Below, one piece after another: positions 23,350 to 29,368 of a DNA stretch of 29,368 nucleotides. The notes under the pieces are model-generated. The model was given only the letters and a program-made list of their open reading frames with translations, ran no database searches and had not been told where the DNA came from. The position numbers and the translations under genes are program-made. The DNA comes from Pseudomonadota bacterium. GTDB taxonomy: Bacteria; Pseudomonadota; Gammaproteobacteria; Burkholderiales; Ferrovaceae. Each line of letters opens with the position of its first letter. Positions within the stretch are counted from its first letter, which is position 1. The DNA is taken from positions 1 through 29,368 of the forward strand of contig JAJZPY010000006.1 of assembly GCA_021811005.1 (NCBI GenBank), in the 5' to 3' direction.

Positions 23350-24690
23350 TCAGGGGCGGGCGTATTCAAGCCGCCCGAGGGACAATTCGAAATTGATCAG
23401 GGCCATCTGGTGCGCAGCCAGTGCATCGATGCGCGTGCTGCGTGCGTTGGCGAGATTGGCCTGGGCATCCACCAGTTCCAGGTTGTCGGCCACGCCTTCC
23501 TTGAAACGGTCACGTGCCTGGTCCAGCAGCCGGTCGGCCAGGGTCAGGCTGGTTTCGGCGGTCTTGATCTGGTCCAGGCTCGTTTCCAGGGCAATGTGGG
23601 CAAGGCGCACGTCCTCTTCAACCTGCTGCATCGTGTCGCGCAGTTCCAGCTCGGCCTGGCGCATCCGGCTTGCCGCCGCATCCTGACGCGCGTTGATGGC
23701 TCCGCCTTCCAGCAGCGGCATGGTGAGCTGCACGCCAAAGCTGTACGTGCGGTAATCGTTGTGGGTGGGCGTGACTCCGCTCGGGCCGATGTCTCCGGCC
23801 ACGCTCAGGGCCGGATAGGATTCCGCCAGGGCGGCGCGGTGCTCCGTATCCCGTTCCACCACCACCGCTTCCAGCGCCTGCAGCTCCGGTCGCTGGCGCA
23901 GTGCCGTTGCAATGGCCGGTTCCATGGGCGGAGGCGATGCCGTCTCCTCCTTGAGGGAGTCCGTCAGCTGCAGCGGCAGGTCCATGCCCACCCCCAGTGC
24001 GCGATGCAGCCGCGTGTCCGCTTCGCTGGCCGCCTGGCGTGACTGGCGCAGCAGCAGGGTATTGCGGGCATGAACGGTTTCGGCGCGCACCACGTCCACG
24101 CCCGTGGCCAGCCCGGCAGCCTGCTGGTCGCGGGCCAGCATCAACAGGCTTTGGGACAGGTCAAAATTGGCCACGGCGGCATGCACGGCTTCCTGCGCCC
24201 GCAGCGATTCCACGTAGGCCAGTGCCGCCGCGCCCGCCGCCTGCTGGGCCGCAGCCTCCGCACGCAGGCGGGCTGCATCCACCGCATGACGGGCCGCATC
24301 GATGTCGCGCAGCCGTGCCAGGTCGAACACGCGCTGGCTGAATCGCACGCGCGCATCGAATGTGTCGAAGGGACCGATGAGCGTGGGAAATCCCGGCAGG
24401 TTGAGCCCCATGGCCTTGAGGTTTTCCGTCTGGCGGGTTTGGTAAGTCTTGAAATCCACCGAAGGCAGGTAACCGGCCAGCACTTCGCTGGAATGGGCCT
24501 GGCTTTCCACTGCCTGTTCGCGCGCCGTCAGTGCTGTCGTCTGGTGCTGTGCCGCCAGGGCCTTGGCGTCCGCCAGGGACAGGCGCAGCAGTTGCACCGG
24601 TGGCATGGCACCGGGGGCTGCCGCCAGCGCACCGCAACAGGAAAAGAAGCACCACGCGCCGAGCGCGAAGAGGGCCGGGGGTGTCCTCAT
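23350..24690 (-). CDS. TolC/NodT-family outer-membrane efflux channel
   Basis: 446 residues. A signal peptide (about 1-23, MRTPPALFALGAW then a Cys-containing core ending GALAAA) precedes two outer-membrane efflux repeats of long amphipathic helices: LRLSLADAKALAAQ at the start, SQRVFDLARLRDIDAARHAVDAARLRAEAA in the first half (here in parts), and PLLEGGAINARQDAAASRMRQAE with QARDRFKEGVADNLELVDAQ in the second. Trimers would form the outer-membrane exit for the adjoining EmrAB-like pump. The true start ATG 24690 overlaps the panB stop (ATGA); upstream in-frame sequence is panB DNA in another frame. Confidence 0.94.
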   Translation of the reverse strand: MRTPPALFALGAWCFFSCCGALAAAPGAMPPVQLLRLSLADAKALAAQHQTTALTAREQAVESQAHSSEVLAGYLPSVDFKTYQTRQTENLKAMGLNLPGFPTLIGPFDTFDARVRFSQRVFDLARLRDIDAARHAVDAARLRAEAAAQQAAGAAALAYVESLRAQEAVHAAVANFDLSQSLLMLARDQQAAGLATGVDVVRAETVHARNTLLLRQSRQAASEADTRLHRALGVGMDLPLQLTDSLKEETASPPPMEPAIATALRQRPELQALEAVVVERDTEHRAALAESYPALSVAGDIGPSGVTPTHNDYRTYSFGVQLTMPLLEGGAINARQDAAASRMRQAELELRDTMQQVEEDVRLAHIALETSLDQIKTAETSLTLADRLLDQARDRFKEGVADNLELVDAQANLANARSTRIDALAAHQMALINFELSLGRLEYARP

Positions 24691-25484
24691 GAACTGTAGC
24701 AATGTTCCGGGCCCGGAAAGCGCCCAGCCTTGACCTCTGCGACGTAGAGCTTGACCGCTTCCAGGATGGATCCGGTTTCCTTGATGAAAGGCCGGACAAA
24801 ACGCGGGGGAATGTAGGCACCCAGGCCCAGCATGTCGTAAATCACCAGCACCTGCCCGCTGCAGCGGGGGCTGGCACCGATCCCGATGGTGGGAATCGTG
24901 ACCGCATCGCACAGCCGGTCGGCCAGCGCGCGGGGCACCGCTTCCATCAGCAGCATGCTGGCACCCGCCGCTTGCAGGGCGCGCGCCGCCGCAATGATGC
25001 GCTCCGCAGCCGCTTCATCGCGCCCCTGCACCTTGAATCCGCCCACCTGGTGCACCGACTGCGGCGTCAGCCCCACATGGGCACACACCGGAATGCCGCG
25101 GCTCACCAGGAATTCCACGGTGGGCACCATTTCGCTGCCGCCTTCGATCTTGACCATCTGGGCTCCGGCACGCATCAGCTCGGCCGCGTTGCGAAAGGTT
25201 TCCTGCGGCGTGATCTGCGAGCTGCCAAAAGGCATGTCCGCCAGGATGAACACGTTCTGAGAGCCGCGCACCACGCAGCGCGTGTGATAAGCCACGTCCT
25301 CGACGCTCACCGGCAACGGGGAGTCATGGCCCTGAACCACCATGCCCAGCGAATCGCCCACCAGCACCACGTCAACACCGGCATTTTCCAGCACGCGCGC
25401 GAAGCTGGAGTCATAGCAGGTCAGCATGGCGATTTTTTCGCCGCGGGCGTGCAGGGCATGAAGATCGATGACGGACTTGCGCAT
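24687..25484 (-). CDS. panB: Ketopantoate hydroxymethyltransferase PanB
   Basis: 265 residues, full length. It transfers a hydroxymethyl group from methylene-tetrahydrofolate to 2-ketoisovalerate, the first committed step to pantoate and CoA. The metal- and substrate-binding blocks are present: AMLTCYDSSFARVLENAGVD, VVLVGDSLGMVVQGHDSPLPVS, FILADMPFGS, AGAQMVKIEGG, GIPVCAHVGLTPQSVHQVGGF and the C-terminal GQVLVIYDMLGL. It overlaps the TolC-like start by 4 bp and follows the IorB-like stop by 6 bp, so it lies inside a transcript of unrelated genes. The usual partner panC is absent, and panD is about 20 kb away. Confidence 0.97.
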   Translation of the reverse strand: MRKSVIDLHALHARGEKIAMLTCYDSSFARVLENAGVDVVLVGDSLGMVVQGHDSPLPVSVEDVAYHTRCVVRGSQNVFILADMPFGSSQITPQETFRNAAELMRAGAQMVKIEGGSEMVPTVEFLVSRGIPVCAHVGLTPQSVHQVGGFKVQGRDEAAAERIIAAARALQAAGASMLLMEAVPRALADRLCDAVTIPTIGIGASPRCSGQVLVIYDMLGLGAYIPPRFVRPFIKETGSILEAVKLYVAEVKAGRFPGPEHCYSS

Positions 25485-25490
25485 GAGACA

Positions 25491-27626
25491 TCAGGCTCCG
25501 GAAAAATGCTGCTCCGACAGGGGCAGGCGATAAACGCGGCGACCCGTGAGCGCGAACAGGGCATTGCATAGGGCCGGGGCGATGGGCGGCGTGCCCGGCT
25601 CTCCCACGCCGCCGGGCGGTTCGCCGGACGGCACCAGATGAACTTCCACGGCAGGCATGTCGGCCAGGCGCGCCAGCGGATAGTCGTTGAAATTGGACTG
25701 CTGGGGCTGTCCATTGCGGAAGGACACCTGACCGAACAGGGCTGCGCTCAGCCCGTAGCACATGGCCCCTTCCATCTGGGCCGCCACGGTGTCCGGATTG
25801 ACCACGGTGCCCACGTCGGCCGCGATCACCACGCGGTGTACCCGGGGCTGCCCGGCGACCAGGGAAACTTCGGCCACTTGCGCCACGATGCTGCCAAAGG
25901 ACTCCACCAGCGCGATGCCCCGCGCCCTCCCGGGCGGCAGCGCTTCACCCCAGTGCGCCTGGCTGGCCGCCAGGTCGAGCACGGCCCGGTGGCGCGGCGA
26001 CTGCTCCAGCAGCTTGCGCCTGAACGAGTAGGGATCTTCGCCGGCCGCATGGGCCAGTTCATCCATGAAAGATTCCGCAAAAAACGAATTCTGGGTATGC
26101 CCCACGGAGCGCCAGAACCAGACGCGAATGCCGGGCTGGTAAGGAATCCAGCCCACCTGAAAGTTGGGCAGCGCATAGGGAATATCGGCCAGCCCTTCCA
26201 CTGCGGTGCTGTCGATCGCCCCTTTCATGAGCGCCCCTTCAAAGCCGGTGCCCTGCGCAATGGAATCCGTCACCGTGGAACCATGCCAGCGCAACAGGCG
26301 CCCTTGGGCATCCAGGTCGGCATGCAGGGCGCACACGGCCATGGGGCGATAGTAGGCCGCATGCATGTCGTCTTCGCGCGTGTAAACCACCTTGACGGGC
26401 GATTGCACGGCCTTGGAAAGCAACACGGCTTCCATCACGAAGTCGGGGGCAAAACGCCGCCCAAACCCGCCCCCCAGGTACTGGGTATGAATCTTGATTT
26501 TTTCCGGCGGCAAGCCGGTGAGCTTGGACGCCAGTTGCTGGTTGGGCCCTTGAGCCTGGGTACCTACCCACAATTCGGCCTCGTCGCTGCGTACCCAGGC
26601 CGTGCAGTTGAGCGGCTCCATGGGGGCATGGGCCAGGTAGGGCACTTCGTACACCGACGACAGGGTGCGCGCAACGCCAGCCGGCGTCGTGCTGCCGCGC
26701 GCCACGGCAGAAAGGGCGCCGCTGCCGGCGGTGGCTTTGGCCGTCATGTCGCGTCGCAGGGACTCCGTATCCAGATGGCGATGGGCGCTGTCATCCCAAT
26801 CGATCTTGAGCGTTTCGCGCGCTTTCATGGCGTGCCAGGTGGAGTTGGCAAGAACCGCCACGCCCATGCTGGTGGCGGTTTCAACGGGCAGCACAAAACG
26901 CACGCCCGGCATGGCCAGGGCGGCGCTGGCATCGTAGCGCAGCCGCTTGGCGCCCACCACGGGCGCGCGTGCGACCACGGCGGTCAGCAGGCCCGGCAGG
27001 CGCACGTCGAGGCCAAAACGGGCACTGCCCGTGGCCTTGGCTGCGGCATCAACCCGGGGAATGGATTTGCCCACCAGCGTGAAAGTTTTGGGATCCTTGA
27101 GCGTCACGTTCTGGGGCACGGGCAAGTGCGCCGCAGCGGCAGCCAGGTCGCCGTAAGTTGCACGATGCAGGCCCGAACTCACGATGCCCTGATGCGTGTG
27201 AACCTTGTCCAGGGGGACTTGCCAGCGGGCTGCAGCCGCCTGGCGCAACAGCTCCCTCATGGCCGCGCCGGCACGGCGCAGCGGCATCCACATGGCACGC
27301 ACCGAAGTGGAGCCGCCGGTGGCCTGGGTATGAAACCAGGGATGGGCATATTCCGGAGCAGCCGGGGCAAATTCCACGCGGATGGAGGTCCAGTCCGCAT
27401 CGAGTTCTTCAGCCAGGATCATGGGCAGCGACGTCATCACGCCCTGCCCCATTTCAGACTTGTCCACCAGGATGGTCAGCCTGCCGGAAGGTTCCAGCCG
27501 GACCCAGGGATTGGGGGAAAAAAACCGAGTGTCCTGGGCGCTTTCGGCAGCCGGCATGAGGCCGATCGCAAAACCGCCGCCAGCCAGGCCCACCAGCTTC
27601 AGAAATTCGCGGCGATCCATGGCCAT
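25491..27626 (-). CDS. Molybdenum hydroxylase large subunit, isoquinoline 1-oxidoreductase beta (IorB)-like
   Basis: 711 residues. The N-terminus MAMDRREFLKLVGLAGGG is a twin-arginine signal (Arg5-Arg6), so a folded, cofactor-loaded enzyme would be exported. The aldehyde oxidase/xanthine dehydrogenase molybdopterin domains follow: EMGQGVMTSLPMILAEEL, HTQATGGSTSVRAMW, TQAQGPNQQLASKLTG, GGGFGRRF (385-392), and GVGEPGTPPIAPAL with Glu676 at the place of the catalytic Glu. IorB-type enzymes hydroxylate N-heterocycles or oxidise aldehydes and need a small [2Fe-2S] IorA subunit, which is not adjacent. GAGGAG sits seven bases before the ATG. It is 10 bp after a dehydrogenase gene and 6 bp before panB. 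Substrate unknown. Confidence 0.9.
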   Translation of the reverse strand: MAMDRREFLKLVGLAGGGFAIGLMPAAESAQDTRFFSPNPWVRLEPSGRLTILVDKSEMGQGVMTSLPMILAEELDADWTSIRVEFAPAAPEYAHPWFHTQATGGSTSVRAMWMPLRRAGAAMRELLRQAAAARWQVPLDKVHTHQGIVSSGLHRATYGDLAAAAAHLPVPQNVTLKDPKTFTLVGKSIPRVDAAAKATGSARFGLDVRLPGLLTAVVARAPVVGAKRLRYDASAALAMPGVRFVLPVETATSMGVAVLANSTWHAMKARETLKIDWDDSAHRHLDTESLRRDMTAKATAGSGALSAVARGSTTPAGVARTLSSVYEVPYLAHAPMEPLNCTAWVRSDEAELWVGTQAQGPNQQLASKLTGLPPEKIKIHTQYLGGGFGRRFAPDFVMEAVLLSKAVQSPVKVVYTREDDMHAAYYRPMAVCALHADLDAQGRLLRWHGSTVTDSIAQGTGFEGALMKGAIDSTAVEGLADIPYALPNFQVGWIPYQPGIRVWFWRSVGHTQNSFFAESFMDELAHAAGEDPYSFRRKLLEQSPRHRAVLDLAASQAHWGEALPPGRARGIALVESFGSIVAQVAEVSLVAGQPRVHRVVIAADVGTVVNPDTVAAQMEGAMCYGLSAALFGQVSFRNGQPQQSNFNDYPLARLADMPAVEVHLVPSGEPPGGVGEPGTPPIAPALCNALFALTGRRVYRLPLSEQHFSGA

Positions 27627-27636
27627 GCGGGTCTCC

Positions 27637-28542
27637 TCAGTGTTTTCCGTCGCTTTGCCGGAAACGCCGGATCAGGCTTGACGTATCCCAGCGACCGCCG
27701 CCCATGCCCTGCACTTCCGCATAAAACTGGTCCACCAGCGCCGTCAGCGGCAGCAAGGCCCCGTTGACCTTGGCTTCGGCCAGGACAAGGCCCAGGTCCT
27801 TGCGCATCCAGTCCACTGCAAAACCGAAATCGAAATGGTCTTCAACCATGGTCCGGCCCCGGTTTTCCATCTGCCAGGATTGTGCCGCCCCTTTTGAAAT
27901 CACGTCCAGCACCCGCGGGGCATCCAGCCCGGCGTGCTGCGCGAAATTGAGGGCTTCGGAAAGTCCCTGCAACGTGCCGGCAATGCAGATCTGGTTGACC
28001 ATTTTCGTCAATTGCCCGGCGCCGCTTGACCCCATCAGCGTCACGGCCTTGCCGTAGGCCTGCATGAAGGGCGATACCCTGGCGAAAACGTCCGGGTCGC
28101 CGCCGCACATGACGGTGAGCTGTCCTTTTTCAGCCCCCACCTGCCCTCCGGAAACCGGAGCGTCGATGAAATGGGCGCCTTGGGCGCTGCAGGCCTGCGC
28201 AAATTCGCGCGCCACTTCGGCCGAAGCTGTGGTGTGGTCCACCAGGACGGCGCCTGGCTGGAAACCGGCCAGCACCCCTTCAGGGCCATAGACCACGCTG
28301 CGCAGATCATTGTCGTTGCCGACGCAGAGAAACACCACCTGGGCGCTCTGGGCTGCCTCCCTGGGCGTGCCTGCCCACTGGCCTCCCGCATGCCCGTTCG
28401 CCCAACGGCGGGCTTTTTCCGCCGTGCGGTTGTAAACCGTGACCGCATGGCCACGGGCATGCAAATGCCCGGCCATGGGATACCCCATCACGCCCAATCC
28501 CAGAAAGGCAATGGCCGTTTTGGAGGAGGAATTTTCGCTCAT
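27637..28542 (-). CDS. 3-hydroxyisobutyrate dehydrogenase-family NAD(P)-dependent beta-hydroxyacid dehydrogenase
   Basis: 301 residues. It reversibly oxidises a beta-hydroxy acid; tartronate semialdehyde reductase, 3-hydroxyisobutyrate dehydrogenase and glyoxylate/succinic semialdehyde reductases belong here. The coenzyme motif is GLGVMGYPMAGHL (about 15-27), the substrate-binding segment is FIDAPVSGGQVGAEKG with Ser131, and the catalytic Lys180 is in GQLTKMVNQI. The C-terminal DFGFAVDWMRKDLGLVLAEA is typical. AGGAG lies nine bases before the ATG. It is between yceI-like and IorB-like genes with 35 and 10 bp gaps. Substrate cannot be fixed by sequence; 2-hydroxy-3-oxopropionate reductase is a common automatic name. 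Confidence 0.92.
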   Translation of the reverse strand: MSENSSSKTAIAFLGLGVMGYPMAGHLHARGHAVTVYNRTAEKARRWANGHAGGQWAGTPREAAQSAQVVFLCVGNDNDLRSVVYGPEGVLAGFQPGAVLVDHTTASAEVAREFAQACSAQGAHFIDAPVSGGQVGAEKGQLTVMCGGDPDVFARVSPFMQAYGKAVTLMGSSGAGQLTKMVNQICIAGTLQGLSEALNFAQHAGLDAPRVLDVISKGAAQSWQMENRGRTMVEDHFDFGFAVDWMRKDLGLVLAEAKVNGALLPLTALVDQFYAEVQGMGGGRWDTSSLIRRFRQSDGKH

Positions 28543-28577
28543 GGAACAGAACTCCTGTTATTCGGGTTTGTTTTTCT

Positions 28578-29126
28578 TCAGGGTTTGAGCGTCATTTTAT
28601 AGTTGACCCGGACCTCCAGGGCAACGGAATCCGGATCTGCCCACACGCCTTCTCCCACGTTGAAATCGGTGCGGCGCAATACCGTGCTGCCTTCAGCCAC
28701 CGTGGATCCGCCCACGCTGTGCACCTGCAGGGGCAACGTCAACTCGCGCGTGATGCCCTTGACCGTGAGGCGCCCCTTCACTTCATAGCGATCCCCGCCA
28801 AGCGCACGGATTCCGGTGGACTCGAACACCGCCTTGGGGTGGGCCGCCACATGAAACCAGCTTTTGCCCTTGATTTCCGATTCGGATTCGTCCGAAGCGA
28901 GGTCGATGCTCGCAAGATCCACTTCGATGCGGGCATGGCTGTGGGCCAGGTCTGCAGGCTTGAACACGATGTCCCCGTCAAAATGCCGGAAGCGCCCTTC
29001 CACCGGGGCGCCCATCTGCTTGCCCACGAAGGAGAGCGAGCTTTTTTCGGGAATGAGGCCTGCACCCCAGGAGGCGCCGGCTGCCAGCAGCAGCGCGGCC
29101 ACGACGATGCGCTCAAGGCGGGTCAC
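28578..29126 (-). CDS. YceI-family periplasmic protein
   Basis: 182 residues. A signal peptide (about 1-21, IVVAALLLAAGASWGA) is followed by the lipocalin-like YceI fold that binds polyisoprenoid lipids: SSLSFVGKQMGAPVEGRFRHFDGDI, ARIEVDLASIDL, WFHVAAHPKAVFEST, GRLTVKGITRELTLPL and the end ALEVRVNYKMTLKP. The GTG at 29126 has AGGGGG six bases upstream; an upstream GTG at 29141 lacks a ribosome site. It follows cytochrome b561 within 11 bp (the stop is at 29138), the common cybB-yceI arrangement. Its function with b561 is thought to involve quinone or redox handling, unproven here. Confidence 0.93.
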   Translation of the reverse strand: MTRLERIVVAALLLAAGASWGAGLIPEKSSLSFVGKQMGAPVEGRFRHFDGDIVFKPADLAHSHARIEVDLASIDLASDESESEIKGKSWFHVAAHPKAVFESTGIRALGGDRYEVKGRLTVKGITRELTLPLQVHSVGGSTVAEGSTVLRRTDFNVGEGVWADPDSVALEVRVNYKMTLKP

Positions 29127-29137
29127 GATGGGCCCCC

Positions 29138-29368
29138 TCACCAGCGCATGCGGGCAAGCAGGTTGTCCTTGTCCACCAGCTGATGCTTGAGCGCGGCCGC
29201 CACGTGCAATCCCACCAGCCCCACCAGTGCCCAGGCTCCGTTTTCGTGCAGTTCTCCGAACAGATGGGAAAGGGCTTTGTCCTTGCCCACCAGGTCAGGG
29301 AGGGGAATCAGGTTGAAATACACCACGCTGACCCCGGCCGCCGAGCTGTGCAGCCAGCCCAGGAAGAT
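29138..29368 (-). CDS. Cytochrome b561, C-terminal part (starts beyond the right edge)
   Basis: The open frame enters from the right edge at 29368 and ends at TGA 29140-29138, giving 76 residues. It shows the third and fourth membrane segments of a prokaryotic b561: HSSAAGVSVVYFNLIPLPDL, a short loop, then HENGAWALVGLVGLHVAAALKHQLVDKDNLLARM. His residues in HENGAW and GLHVAAALKHQ are placed as b-heme ligands in this family. B561 proteins accept electrons from quinol or superoxide in the inner membrane. It is the first gene seen of the minus-strand block and adjoins yceI. Confidence 0.88.
   Translation of the reverse strand: MFLGWLHSSAAGVSVVYFNLIPLPDLVGKDKALSHLFGELHENGAWALVGLVGLHVAAALKHQLVDKDNLLARMRW

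Noticed and set aside
24691..24912. N-terminal extension of the TolC-like protein
   Set aside because: It is panB sequence read in another frame; the signal peptide begins at 24690.
25638..27767. A 709-codon open frame antisense to the IorB-like gene
   Set aside because: The opposite strand has a twin-arginine signal and Mo-hydroxylase motifs. The antisense product is His/Gly/Arg-rich low-complexity sequence.

Overview
This GC-rich window has tightly packed genes, an OxyR of betaproteobacterial type, and PanD, NadA/NadC, ETF and cytochrome b561/YceI proteins. It looks like chromosomal DNA of a betaproteobacterium; that placement is inferred from protein resemblance, not from a marker gene. 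I see no tRNA, rRNA, CRISPR array, insertion sequence, phage gene or replication origin. No stretch longer than about 150 bases lacks a gene; the largest gaps are the divergent promoter regions near 380-481, 4839-4985, 11803-11892 and 19508-19648.

Layout. (1) 1-379 (-): N-terminal part of an exported protein that I cannot name. (2) 482-2929 (+): a P-type proton-pumping ATPase. (3) 2897-4838 (-): nadC-nadA for NAD synthesis, divergent from panD (4986-5366, +), which makes beta-alanine for CoA. (4) 5375-11802 (-): a fatty-acid or acyl-CoA oxidation operon. It runs from a tartrate/D-malate dehydrogenase-like gene, through a FadN-type hydroxyacyl-CoA dehydrogenase/enoyl-CoA hydratase and a thiolase, to etfB and etfA. 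(5) 11893-17120 (+): a pabB-pabC fusion, then a complete NMT1/SsuA-type ABC importer and a divergent beta-keto acid cleavage enzyme (DUF849). (6) 17102-19507 (-): a copper-handling cluster of a DUF2946 protein, a beta-barrel with a Cys-rich mature N-terminus, a TlpA-like thioredoxin and a PCu(A)C chaperone. (7) 19649-20578 (+): oxyR. (8) 20553-29368 (-): eight tightly spaced genes: cytochrome b561, YceI, a 3-hydroxyisobutyrate-dehydrogenase-like enzyme, an orphan molybdenum hydroxylase large subunit (IorB-like), panB, and a TolC/EmrA/EmrB efflux system.

How they fit together. Aspartate-derived cofactor synthesis (NAD through nadCA, CoA through panD) shares one divergent promoter region, and panB for pantoate lies far away inside an efflux operon. 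ETF would pass electrons from acyl-CoA dehydrogenases, none of which is in the window, to the quinone pool. The importer and DUF849 enzyme look like one uptake-and-cleavage unit with an unknown substrate. The copper cluster resembles periplasmic copper delivery to oxidases. All four convergent gene pairs overlap or nearly touch at their 3' ends, leaving no room for ordinary intergenic terminators.

The strongest candidates for undescribed biology are the ABC importer with the divergent DUF849 enzyme, the copper cluster with its CACGCG barrel, and the panB/IorB/efflux operon.
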